Of a stretch of 64,000 bases of DNA, positions 18,747 to 28,700 are shown piece after piece. The notes under the pieces were generated by a model, which had not been told where the DNA came from, made no database searches, and saw nothing but the letters and a program-made list of their open reading frames with translations. A program made the translations under genes and the position numbers. Within the stretch, counting starts at the first letter, position 1; each line of letters starts with the position of its first letter. The DNA is from Helicobacter sp. 16-1353 (lineage in GTDB: Bacteria; Campylobacterota; Campylobacteria; Campylobacterales; Helicobacteraceae). The stretch covers positions 186,001 through 250,000 of the forward strand of contig NZ_NHYM01000001.1 of the NCBI RefSeq assembly GCF_003288815.1. The letters are read 5' to 3'.

Positions 18747-19522
18747 TAATATTCCATTCTCATTCCTGTAATATTAAGCGTAATATATAATCCAATGGCA
18801 ATACAGGAAATTAATATTAATGTGCTTATTGCACGAGATAATCCTATAAGTGAATGCCCGTCCAATACATCTATAACAGAATTGATTAAATACACTCCCG
18901 GAATTAAAAATAACACACTTGTTCCAATAGCCACATCTGGCGTTTTCGTCGATACGATTATCGTTCCCATATGTGCAGACATAGAAGCCACAAAAGAGCA
19001 AACAACAAATATAAATCTAATATCCGCATTTAGCAATAACAATATTTTTCTAAGATTAAAGCCGATAAAAGTAGCGACAAAAACTATCGGCATAGAGATA
19101 AAATCCCCTCCAAAGAGTCGGCAAAAAGCAGCATTAGCAAAACATACTAATAATAGCGTGCTTATGTAACTATAATGATTGGTATGTATGATTTTTTCAT
19201 ATAATTTTTTTAGTTGTTTAAATGTTATTTTTTCATCATATGCATGCCAACTAAGTGCACTTAAACGCGAAATTACATTGAAATTTATACCTCTTTCGGT
19301 GTATTTTCTTACATAAGTTCTACTAATGGAGTAATTATTTGGTGCTAAAACACTAATGCTAATATTTTTTGAAAAAATAGATATATGCACTTCATAGCCA
19401 AATGCTTCGCCGATTCTAGTAACGCATTTTTCCACTCTTGATGTATATGTGCCAATAGAAAGCATACTAATAGAATATTCCATTAAAAATTCTATAAGTT
19501 CTTGAATCTCAGCAGTTTTCAT
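18746..19522 (-). CDS. ThrE-family exporter large subunit (YjjP-like)
   Basis: A 258-aa protein with a cytoplasmic N-terminal domain (about 1-115) and roughly five membrane segments after it, matching the DUF1212 half of the ThrE exporters. GGDFISMPIVFVATFIGF and LFLIPGVYLINSVIDVLDG are conserved-looking loops. Together with the following small gene it reconstitutes a split two-gene exporter. Confidence 0.8.
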   Translation of the reverse strand: MKTAEIQELIEFLMEYSISMLSIGTYTSRVEKCVTRIGEAFGYEVHISIFSKNISISVLAPNNYSISRTYVRKYTERGINFNVISRLSALSWHAYDEKITFKQLKKLYEKIIHTNHYSYISTLLLVCFANAAFCRLFGGDFISMPIVFVATFIGFNLRKILLLLNADIRFIFVVCSFVASMSAHMGTIIVSTKTPDVAIGTSVLFLIPGVYLINSVIDVLDGHSLIGLSRAISTLILISCIAIGLYITLNITGMRMEY

Positions 19523-19550
19523 CTATAACCTTATTAGATAGATTCCATAA

Positions 19551-20015
19551 TTATTGATATTTTCTCAAATATTCTAGAATCTTTTTTGCGTGTCCGCTTG
19601 ATTTTACATTATAAAATGCTTCTAGAATCTTGCCATCTTTTATAATAAAAGTAGAGCGGAGAATCCCCATATATTTTCTTCCATACATACTTTTTTCTGT
19701 CCAAACACCATATGCATTTGCGATATTTTTATCACTATCACTTAGCAAAATATGTTTTAGATTCTCTTTACCAATAAATTTTTGATGAGATTCTACGCTA
19801 TCTGGGCTAATGCCTATTACAACGCTATTTAATTTATTAAATTCATCTAAAAGTTCACTAAACTCATTTGCTTCAATCGTGCAACCCTTTGTCATATCTT
19901 TTGGATAAAAATATAAAACTATAAATTTACCCTTAAAATCCTTACTTGATACATTTATCCCATCTTGATTTTTAGCATTAAAATCCGGTGCTTTTTGTCC
20001 CGCCTCAAGTTTCAT
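19551..20015 (-). CDS. bcp: Bcp-type peroxiredoxin
   Basis: A 154-aa thiol peroxidase of the BCP/PrxQ family that reduces hydroperoxides. The N-terminus LEAGQKAPDF and YFYPKDMTKGCTIEANEF are typical, with peroxidatic C45. The resolving Cys usually found five residues later (C50) is Asn, so this is a one-Cys form, and an external thiol must resolve it. A ribosome-binding sequence AAGGAA lies before the ATG. Confidence 0.93.
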   Translation of the reverse strand: MKLEAGQKAPDFNAKNQDGINVSSKDFKGKFIVLYFYPKDMTKGCTIEANEFSELLDEFNKLNSVVIGISPDSVESHQKFIGKENLKHILLSDSDKNIANAYGVWTEKSMYGRKYMGILRSTFIIKDGKILEAFYNVKSSGHAKKILEYLRKYQ

Positions 20016-20228
20016 ATTAATTTCCTTTAGTGTTATTATAAATATATTAGTTAAAAAAATTATTTTGGAATTCTATCTTAAAAATCTAGCTTTAGATATG
20101 TATGTTTGTTACGAATGTTACTAAATTGCAATTATTTTATATTATTTTGACATAAGGCATTACAATATTCTACATTTTATTTTAAAATTTATCGCTATCT
20201 AAAATTAAATCAAAAAGGAGAGGGCGCG
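20016..20228 (+). promoter_or_regulatory. lctP upstream region
   Basis: This 213-bp spacer between divergent bcp and lctP holds a consensus-like TTGACA at 20147-20152. The best -10 partner at ordinary range is TACATT at 20172-20177 (19-base spacer). AAGGAGAG at 20216-20223 is the ribosome-binding site. The promoter call is tentative. Confidence 0.35.
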
Positions 20229-21872
20229 ATGTTTATACAGAACTATGACCCGCTGAATAATGTTTGGCTTAGTGCGTTGGTCGCATTTTTACCTATTTTA
20301 TTATTTTTTCTTTCACTTGTTGTGTTTAAGATGAAAGGACACACGGCAGGACTTGTTACAGTTATACTAGCAGCTATTGTTGCAGTTGTAGCATATCAAA
20401 TGCCTGTTTCTATGGTTCTTGGAAGCTTTTTGTATGGTTTTTTATATGGAATGTGGCCTATTGCGTGGATTATAGTCGCTGCAATATTCTTGTATAAATT
20501 AAGTGTTAAATCTGGTTATTTTGATATTTTACGAGAATCTATCATCGCCATTACGCCAGACCAACGACTTCAAGTCATTTTGATTGGATTTTGTTTTGGG
20601 GCATTCTTAGAGGGTGCGATTGGATTCGGTGGTCCTGTGGCAATCACCGCTGCATTGCTTGTGGGTATGGGTTTAAGACCACTTTATGCAGCTGGGCTTT
20701 GTATGATTGCAAATACGGCTCCTGTGGCATTTGGTGCAGTTGGAATCCCAATTATCGCGATGGCAGGAGTTGTTGGGGTTGATAGCCTTGAGATTTCATC
20801 AATGGCAGGACGAATGCTACCTCCGCTCTCACTTTTTATTCCATTTTTCTTAGTATTTTTGATGGACGGATTCAAAGGCATTAAAGAAACTTACCCAGCA
20901 CTTTTGGTAACAGGACTTAGCTTTGCATTAGTTCAATTTATCACAAGTAATTATATGGGACCTGAGCTTCCAGATATTGCTTCTGCTGTAGTTTCCATTG
21001 CGGCATTAAGTGTGTTTTTAAAGTTTTGGAAACCTAAGCATATATTCAAATTTGACGAAGAAATAGGCGGAAAGGCAACATTGGAAGTAAAAAAATACTC
21101 CTTTGGACAAATAGCCTTAGCGTGGAGTCCTTTTATCGTATTGATTATTATGATAGTTATTTGGACACAAGGATGGTTTAAGGCTCTATTTGGTGGAGAT
21201 GGAATCCTAGCAAGCACAGTTATCAATATACCAATTTCTGTAATCAATGGTAATATTATGCAAGTAGCTCCAGTCGTTGCCGAAGATACACCGATAAAAG
21301 TCGTTTTCTCGTGGAATCTAATAAATACCGTTGGAACAGCGATATTTGTTACAGCGATAATTAGCATGTTTATGCTAAAGGTTAAGGTTGGCGATGCGGT
21401 AAAAACATTTGGCGAAACACTAAATGAGATGAAATTCGCAATCCTTACAATTGGGCTAGTGCTATCCTTTGCCTTTATCTCAAACTATAGCGGAATCTCA
21501 GCAGCTCTAGCTTTAGCTCTAGCTTCTACAGGCGATGCTTTCACATTCTTCTCGCCTATTGTGGGTTGGATTGGCGTATTCCTAACAGGAAGCGACACAA
21601 GCTCGAATCTACTTTTCGGCACATTACAACAAGTAACAGCTCGTCAGCTTGGCATTCCAGAAGTGCTATTCCTAGCGGCAAACTCAGTTGGTGGCGTTGT
21701 AGGGAAAATGATAAGCCCACAAAGTATCGCTATCGCTTGTGCGGCGGTTGGACTAGTGGGACGAGAATCCGAATTATTTAGATTTACGGTTAAATATTCC
21801 ATTATATTTGTTATTGTGATTGGGCTATTTACTTCGTTTATAGCTTTTGTAATACCTTGGTTAATACCATAA
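20229..21872 (+). CDS. lctP: L-lactate permease
   Basis: LctP imports lactate with protons. The 547-aa protein has a dozen or more hydrophobic segments. The first is preceded by NYDPLNNVWLSALVAFLPIL, and the family loops FLEGAIGFGGPVAITAALL and FLTGSDTSSNLLFG are present. Length is normal. The lldEFG-type lactate oxidation genes often found near lctP are not in this window. A strong hairpin follows. Confidence 0.95.
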   Translation: MFIQNYDPLNNVWLSALVAFLPILLFFLSLVVFKMKGHTAGLVTVILAAIVAVVAYQMPVSMVLGSFLYGFLYGMWPIAWIIVAAIFLYKLSVKSGYFDILRESIIAITPDQRLQVILIGFCFGAFLEGAIGFGGPVAITAALLVGMGLRPLYAAGLCMIANTAPVAFGAVGIPIIAMAGVVGVDSLEISSMAGRMLPPLSLFIPFFLVFLMDGFKGIKETYPALLVTGLSFALVQFITSNYMGPELPDIASAVVSIAALSVFLKFWKPKHIFKFDEEIGGKATLEVKKYSFGQIALAWSPFIVLIIMIVIWTQGWFKALFGGDGILASTVINIPISVINGNIMQVAPVVAEDTPIKVVFSWNLINTVGTAIFVTAIISMFMLKVKVGDAVKTFGETLNEMKFAILTIGLVLSFAFISNYSGISAALALALASTGDAFTFFSPIVGWIGVFLTGSDTSSNLLFGTLQQVTARQLGIPEVLFLAANSVGGVVGKMISPQSIAIACAAVGLVGRESELFRFTVKYSIIFVIVIGLFTSFIAFVIPWLIP

Positions 21873-21897
21873 TAGATTTTTGGTTATCACTTTATAG

Positions 21898-21916
21898 CAA
21901 GGGGATTTTCCCCTTG
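21898..21916. terminator. lctP terminator
   Basis: Perfect 8-bp arms CAAGGGGA / TCCCCTTG with loop TTT lie 26 bases after the lctP stop, between the convergent lctP and fucosyltransferase genes. Confidence 0.65.
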
Positions 21917-21967
21917 ACTCTACATCTTGCAAACGATAAATATTCACTTAAATCCTAAGCTAAAAAT

Positions 21968-23365
21968 TTAGAGAGTGGCTTTTGGATGGGACTTTAAATC
22001 TTTTAGTTTATTCTTACTTTCACCCTTATTTAGAATCCTATGGAAAAAATAATAAATTATTAGAGCAATTCGCCAAATATGCGTTTTTAAGCTCCTCTTA
22101 TATGGCTTTAGGAAAATCTCTTTTTTGGGCGTTTCTTTGTGAGTTTTATAATCTTTTAGTATTTCTTTCCCCATAGATTCTAGCATTGAATAATCCTCTA
22201 AAACCCGCCTTCTAGCCTCCAAAATCGCCCCAAAATGCTCTTCATAAAAGTTGGATTCTAAGAGATTTTCTAGCCTCTTTATGGAATCTTCCACATTATA
22301 AATATCGATTTTTATAAACGAATTTTTTGGAAAATACCGCTCGATGTTCCCCGCCCCAAAGTAAATCGGCATCGCATAGCCAAGATAAGCGTCCATAATC
22401 TTTTCGCTGAAATAGTCGCTCTGGGCGTTGTTTTCGATAGCAATTGTGTATTTATAGGGCAGAATCCCGTCCTTTTTCTCCGCTAACTCATTTGGCGTTT
22501 TATTGCCATAAAAGTCGATTTTATCCCCAAGGTGGCTATTTTGAAGGGCTTTGACAAACTTCATTCTATCTAAATGCCCCGCAAACGCCTTTTTATCAAA
22601 ACTCGCAATGCAAGAAATCTCCTTAATCTTGCGTGGAATGGGGAGATTGCAAAGCTCGTTATATGGCATATTTGGAGCGAATAGAAAATACATCATCGGC
22701 GGATATTTGATGAAAATGGTGTTATGGAATTTTGCTTTACGGGGCGAATCTACTTCGTGTGAATGGGGATTTGAAGCGACTTGAATTGTAAGTTGGTTTG
22801 GATTTGTCGCAGGTGAGTTTAAAAAAGGCGAGTTTGAGTGCTGGAATCTTGTATTATCTAGCTGCTGCCCCCCCCCATTTTGGCTATTTCCGCCGTATTT
22901 AAGCACATTAGAATCTAACGCAAAATCCGCAGAATCTAAACTCGAATCTAGTGCGGAATCTAAATCTAACACAGAATCCAACGCAGTTTTAAACTCCACT
23001 TTTTCCAAGCAAGGAGCCTTAAAAAGCCCCTCGTTAAATGCAAATACAACATCGCAATGCGCGTAAGTCTCTGGCTTTATCGCCCACTCGTTTTTAAATG
23101 GTATGCCATACTGCTTAGATTCCTTTATATACGGCTCTTGCTGGAGTGCGAAAACTCGCCTAGCCCTTACCTTATGGGGTTTTATGGTCTTATTTATGAT
23201 TAGCACATAGTCGCAGTCAATGGGCTTTTCATCAAACCCGCGGAATTCAAAACTTAACTCTTCCCCACTTGGAGCGATAAACTTGCTATCGCCATTTTTT
23301 GAGAGATTTTTAATTTGACTTTTAAAGCCCTCCCTATAATCGCTTAAAATACACACTTTTATCAT
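21968..23365 (-). CDS. GT10 alpha-1,3-fucosyltransferase-like, phase variable (ON)
   Basis: A 465-aa glycosyltransferase whose C-terminal half matches family GT10. IAIENNAQSDYFSEKIMDAYLGYAMPIYFGAG (in pieces: AIENNAQSDYFSEKIMDAYL, PIYFGAG) is the GDP-fucose-binding signature, followed by FIKIDIYN. Such enzymes build Lewis-type antigens on Helicobacter LPS. Residues 129-153 form an Asp-Ser-rich insert (LDSALDSSLDSADFALDSN). A G9 tract (C9 on the plus strand at 22868-22876) encodes Gly164-166 and keeps the frame open, so the gene is on as sequenced. It diverges from a second phase-variable glycosyltransferase, 54 bp apart. Confidence 0.85.
   Translation of the reverse strand: MIKVCILSDYREGFKSQIKNLSKNGDSKFIAPSGEELSFEFRGFDEKPIDCDYVLIINKTIKPHKVRARRVFALQQEPYIKESKQYGIPFKNEWAIKPETYAHCDVVFAFNEGLFKAPCLEKVEFKTALDSVLDLDSALDSSLDSADFALDSNVLKYGGNSQNGGGQQLDNTRFQHSNSPFLNSPATNPNQLTIQVASNPHSHEVDSPRKAKFHNTIFIKYPPMMYFLFAPNMPYNELCNLPIPRKIKEISCIASFDKKAFAGHLDRMKFVKALQNSHLGDKIDFYGNKTPNELAEKKDGILPYKYTIAIENNAQSDYFSEKIMDAYLGYAMPIYFGAGNIERYFPKNSFIKIDIYNVEDSIKRLENLLESNFYEEHFGAILEARRRVLEDYSMLESMGKEILKDYKTHKETPKKEIFLKPYKRSLKTHIWRIALIIYYFFHRILNKGESKNKLKDLKSHPKATL
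22868..22876 (-). repeat. Poly-G tract (G9) in fucosyltransferase gene
   Basis: Nine consecutive C on the plus strand (G on the coding strand) lie inside the open frame, codons 164-166. Length change by one base would truncate the protein before the GT10 domain. Confidence 0.9.
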
Positions 23366-23419
23366 CTCACATACTCCTAGATTCTTTGCTATAATTCGCC
23401 TAAAAGAAAGGCTTTTGAA

Positions 23420-25095
23420 GTGAAAATTTCAGTTACAATCATAGCAAAAAACGCCCAAAAACACTTAAGCGAGTGTTTGCAAAGTTTAAGCGAGTTTGAT
23501 GAGATAATCTTGCTAGATAATGAGTCTAGCGATGAGACGAGAGAAATCGCTAAAAGCTACCCAAATGTGCGGATTTTTAGCACGGAGTTTATCGGCTTTG
23601 GGGCGATGAAAAATCTAGCGATTAGCTATGCTAAAAATGAGTGGATTTTCTCCATTGATAGCGATGAAATCGCCGAGCCGGACTTGCTAGAAGAGATAAA
23701 AAATCTAAAATTTAAGCAAAATGAAATCTATGCGATTTCTCGCAAAAATCTCTATAAAAATGAGTGGATAAAGGCGTGTGGCTGGTATCCGGACTATGTC
23801 AATCGTATTTTTAATAAAAATTTTACGAAATTTAATGATAACGAGGTGCATGAGAGCGTAACAATCCCTAAAAACGCCAAGATTCTAAGGCTAGATTCCC
23901 ATATCAAGCACTATGCCTATGGCTCAATCTCCCAGCTCTCGCATAAAATGGAATTCTACAGCACACTTTGGGCGAGAAATAACGCTCACAAAAGTGCCAC
24001 GCCATTAAAGGCGATTGTTCGCTCTATGTGGTCGTTTGTGCGGAATTATCTTTTCAAAAAGGGGTTTTTATACGGCTACAAGGGCTTTATCATAAGCTTT
24101 TTTAATGCAAGTGGTGTGCTGGTCAAATATATGAAACTCTATGAGCTAAAAACGCGTGAAAACTCCGTCTCGCTCATCATTACGACCTATAATCAAAAGG
24201 AATCTTTAAGGGCGGTTTTGGATTCCACACTGCGACTAAATAAAATGCCAAGTGAGATTCTAATCGCCGATGACGGGAGCAAGGCTGATACGAGGGAGCT
24301 AGTGGAATCTTACAAGGCGAAATTCCACATTCCGCTAATTCACATCTGGCACGAAGATAGGGGCTTTCGGCTCTCACACATTCGCAATTTGGCGATAGAT
24401 TCCGCAAATGGCGAGTATATCATTATCATCGATGGCGATATGATTTTAGAGCCAAACTTTGTAAGCGACCACTTGGAAAAGGCTAAGAAAGGCGTTTTCT
24501 TGCAAGGAAGTAGAGTGATACTAGATGAAAAAGTGAGTAAGGAAATCTTGGCTTTAACTTCGCAAAATGGCGGGAATGGCTTAAGAGAAAATGGCGGAAA
24601 TAACGCAGATAATGGGGGGGGGAGCAAGTAGGTAGAATTCAAATAGATAGAATCCAAAAGGATACAAATCAAGTTGCTAGAATTGAAGTCGCTAAAATTT
24701 TGGCTAAACAAAGTTCGCTTAAGGCGAAACGATGCAAGATTCTATCTACGATTATCTACAAAACTTCCAAAATAAATGCGAAATTTTTTGACAAAAAGGA
24801 CTTTATAAAGGGCGTTAGGGGCTGCAATATGAGCTTTTTTAAAGAGGATTGCAAACATATCAATGGCTTTAATGAGGATTTTCAAAGCTGGGGGCGGGAG
24901 GACAGCGAGTTTGTAGCGAGATTTTTGTTTAATGGCGGGGAGTTTCAGCGACTGAAATTTGCCGGGATTGCCTACCACATTTATCACAAGGAAAATAACA
25001 AGGATTGCTTGGAATCTAATCATCAAATTTATTTGGATACGATTAAAAATCGCCTAAAAACTTGCCAAAATGGGATTGTGAAAAACTACAGATAA
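23420..25095 (+). CDS. Two-domain GT2 glycosyltransferase, phase variable (OFF)
   Basis: The GTG start at 23420 opens a 403-aa frame that stops just after a G9 tract (24614-24622). Residues 1-250 resemble WaaE-type glycosyltransferases (VTIIAKNAQKHLSECLQSL, WIFSIDSDE). A second GT2 domain starts near 253 (SLIITTYNQKESLRAVLDS, IADDGS, IIDGDM). The missing C-terminal part is encoded downstream in another frame to 25095, with CNMSFFKEDC, GREDSEF and YHIYHKEN. With G10 the frames join without a stop and give 558 aa. So this is an intact gene in the off phase. It probably modifies LOS or capsule. Confidence 0.85.
24614..24622 (+). repeat. Poly-G tract (G9) in GT2 gene
   Basis: Nine G residues encode Gly399-401 and are followed two codons later by TAG. 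G10 (or G7) restores the downstream frame. Confidence 0.9.
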
Positions 25096-25152
25096 TCTCT
25101 TAGATTTTTTTATTTTCCATGATTTTTATCTCGCTTTGAGTGATTTTTGCTT

Positions 25153-25191
25153 GATGATATTTTTTTTAAACACCTAGCTAAAAATATCATC
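25153..25191. other. 12-bp inverted repeat
   Basis: GATGATATTTTT (25153-25164) and AAAAATATCATC (25180-25191) pair perfectly around a 15-base loop, downstream of the GT2 gene. It may act as a terminator. The rest of the 25096-25337 spacer holds an AAAGGC/GCCTTT micro-hairpin (about 25246-25261) and the leader of the next gene. Confidence 0.5.
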
Positions 25192-25337
25192 GTCATCTTG
25201 TATATCTTGCATTCTTGCGTGGTGATTTTCGATTAGCTTTAATAAAGGCAGTTGCCTTTAAAATTTTAAAGGTGCGTTAGTTTGCAATATGCTAGAATAT
25301 TACAATATTTTATTTTTTTAAATTTAGCAAGGAAACA

Positions 25338-25763
25338 ATGGAAAATATTAAAATTGGTTCACACTTAGAAGTTGACCGCAAAAAATTTTACGACTTGATA
25401 GATTACACTCATCACGGAATTTATATTGGGAACAACCAAGTAATTCACTATTCAGGCAATAAAATTGTCGAGCAAGATACATTAGAAAACTTTTTAAATG
25501 GCAACAATTATAGAATAATCGAACATTCAAACAGACTGGATACAAACTCAATACTTAAAAACGCTACAAGCAAATTAGGCGAATCAAAATACGATTTTTT
25601 GCAAAACAATTGCGAACACTTTGCGGTATGGTGTGCCACTGGCAAACATATTAGCAAACAAGTAAACATGGCAAAGCAAGTTGCCGTGCCTTTTATATTG
25701 GTTTTTGCAGTAGCAAGTGCGGTGTATTTTTGGCGAAAAAACAAAAACGATATTAAAGAGTAG
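25338..25763 (+). CDS. LRAT/NlpC-P60-fold protein with C-terminal membrane anchor
   Basis: A 141-aa protein with the LRAT-domain pattern. YTHHGIYIGNNQVIHYSG (His, about 24-41) is followed by the Cys motif NNCEHFAVWCATGKHIS (about 91-107), and a hydrophobic helix at about 115-131 is followed by a Lys-rich end. LRAT-like proteins are thiol acyltransferases or hydrolases acting on lipids; the same layout occurs in animal PLAAT enzymes and in some phage and bacterial proteins. The ATG follows AAGGAAAC. It lacks the GAWTC clusters of neighbouring accessory genes and may be acquired. Role unknown. Confidence 0.7.
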   Translation: MENIKIGSHLEVDRKKFYDLIDYTHHGIYIGNNQVIHYSGNKIVEQDTLENFLNGNNYRIIEHSNRLDTNSILKNATSKLGESKYDFLQNNCEHFAVWCATGKHISKQVNMAKQVAVPFILVFAVASAVYFWRKNKNDIKE

Positions 25764-25779
25764 CCCTAAACTATATATT

Positions 25780-28700
25780 TTAGTTGATGACAAAGTCCGT
25801 CTCTTGCTTATCTAAACCATAAAGCGAACAGACCAAAAAATCTATTTTAGATTCTAGCTCTTTTGTGGATTCTCCGGAATCTTGGGCTTTTGCCTCTAAA
25901 ATTTTATCCACTAAATCTATGATTTTATCGGCTAGTTTTTTGTTAGATTCTGTGATTTGTGGGATTGGGATTCTCTCCAAATATGGAATATCATATCTCA
26001 CATAGCCACCCGCCAAATGCGTTGAACCGAAATAATGTTTATACCAAAAATCAGCAAGTTTGGAATTTAAGATTCCTAGTATATATTTTGGATTCACCGC
26101 AAAATCTACAATCAGCGTTGATTTGCCTACAAAAAATTTATTTGTGTCAAAAGTAGCTTGAATATTTTTTGTCATTCTTGCTATTACAATTTTTTCTTTA
26201 TTGAAACATTTTTTTATTTCGTTTGAATAAATTTCAATTGGTATGTATTCTTTTTGCCAAACAATCGCATATCTTTTTATGTCTGCTGTTTGTATGATTG
26301 GTGCATAAAGTTTTTTTGATTTTTTGTCTAGGGATTCAAAATCAATAGATTTTATTTTCATTTTGCCATATCCACTTTTTGAAGTTCCCCATTTTAGCGT
26401 CCCCAAATCCGCCAAAGTGTCGCATTTAACTTTTAGGAAATTGATTTGATTTTTTTGTATATTGATAGATAATTTATCGTTATTTTCATAACTTTTTATA
26501 TTGTGTGAATATGCAAATCTATCTTGTTGCCACAAATTTATTCTAATAGAATCTTGTTTTTTTGATTTTTTTAAAGCCCAAACCATAGGATAAGTAGAAG
26601 CTGAATCAAAAACCTTGATATAAGAACAATCGGCGATAAAATCAATATGCCCCTTATCCAACAATAATTTTCGTGTCCCATATGCGAAATCTGCCTGTAA
26701 CATAGCTATTGGGTTAATAAAACTTATCGTGGCATTGTGTGTGGTAACTTCGATTCCCTTTTCTACGAAATAACAAAATATATTTGGTCGCTTAGATTCC
26801 ACATTGACTGCGTAGTTTTTAGTTCCCTTTATTGTCTCAAAAGAAATTTGGCGATAATCAATATACGGCGGATTGCCGATGATTAAATCAAATCCTTTGA
26901 AATCGCCATTTTTATCCAAAACTTCCGGGAACTCAAATCGCCACTCAAAAGTATCTGCATTTTTGATATTTTCTAACGCATCATAATCTCTAAATATGGA
27001 ATCTAGTAGATTCTGCCCTTTTATATCTATGCTCTCGGGTTCTAGTTTATACAAAGTGGGCTGAAATTTATAGTTATTTTTCCTAGCGATTTTTATCATC
27101 TCCATTCCAAAGGGCGTTTCTAAATCAAAGCATAAATCGCCATAAGTCTCCACGAAACTTTTTAGATTCTGCGTTAGATTGCTTTTTATAGGGCTATTTT
27201 CAAGCAAGTAATTTTTAAAAATCTCTTTTAGATTGTTGATATTTTGCGTGATTGTCCGCTTATTCCCCAGTGCATTTTTGTATAAATCCACTTGGGCTTT
27301 ATACTCTCTAATCGCCTCTTGTAAATTCCTAGCAAAGCCAAGTCTTATGCCAACATTGCCAGTCAGGCTAGAATCTAGCGAGAAATTGCTAATTAGGCTA
27401 TTTCCGCATTTGATATTTATATCAATGTTTGGGAGCGTTTCAAGGTGCTTTTGGGCGATATCTGTGTAAAAGCTGTATTTTAGTAGCTCAATCCAAAGGC
27501 GGAGCTTGGTGATTTCACATGAATTAGGATTGATATCCACGCCAAAAAGGCAGGATTCTATAAGCTTACGCTTTTGGTAGAAAAGTGCCTTTTGGATTTT
27601 GTGAGATTCTATATTTTCGTGCGCTGGGTGCGTGTAATGGTGGATTTCATTATTTGAATCGTATATGACGATTTCATCATTTTTTAGCTCTAGGCGGATA
27701 TCTTTTAGCTTTTTGCCATTTTCATCGCATAGGATTCCAAGCTCAAATTTTAATAAAATGAGCTGATTTAGCGCGGAAACTAGAAAGTGCCCACTCCCCA
27801 CAGCTGGGTCGCAAATACGAATAGAATCTATAATGTCATTTGCTTTTTTAATGTCGGTGATTTGGTTGTAGAGATTTTGAAGTGCTTGTTTTTGGGTGGT
27901 TTGGGTGCTTTGGGAATTTGCCGAATCTGCGGAATCTTGTGGCGTTTGGGAATCCGCCGGATTTTTAGAATCTGGTGCGTTTTGGGAATGCACTGAATCT
28001 AGATTCGCCAAATCTTGCGATATATCGGCGATTTTAAAGCCATTTTCGCGGAATTTTTCAAGGGCGATTTTGCGGATAGATTCCTCGCACATGTAATTTG
28101 TAATAAAGCTAGGCGTATAAAAGCTGCCGTCCTTATAGCCATTTAGCTTTTCAAAGACAAGCCCGAGAATTGCGGAGTTTATGAGCTTATCAAAGTTTAT
28201 TTTCGTGTGATTTTCAATATCTTTTGGCGTGGTGGTGAAATCATAAGCGTTTAGGAATGCAAAAAGATATTCTAAAAGTGGAAGTTTTGGGGCTTTGCTG
28301 GACTTTAAAAGCGTCTTTGCAAGGGGCGTTTTATATAAAATTGAGCTTGGGTAAATCGCTAAGGCATTAGAATCAAGTAGCTTTATTTCCCTGCCCTCTA
28401 ATTCAAGTGCGGTTTTTTCAAAAAGGCTGGAATTTAAATAGGGGATTTGGCGTAGGATTTTAGGGAGATTTAAATCCGCTCTATCAGCCTCTTTTTTAGC
28501 CAAAATCTCAAAAAATAGCGTGTTTAGAGTGGCGAAATTAGGAATAGATTCTAAATCTAAAAATGACTTGTCAATGTGCTTAAAGCTAAGTAGCATGGAC
28601 TCTAAAAGACGCAAGAATAAAATGCGATTATTCCAAGTGGTGAGGAGCGCGAAAATGACTTCAAAATCAGCTTTCCTATCAAGCTTAAAAATGCGTGAAA

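Noticed and set aside
20951-21367. 138-codon frame opposite lctP
   Set aside because: Antisense shadow of a conserved permease with no ribosome-binding site.
25110-25196. Short minus-strand frame (28 codons) after the GT2 gene
   Set aside because: No ribosome-binding site or family match; explained by a 12-bp inverted repeat.
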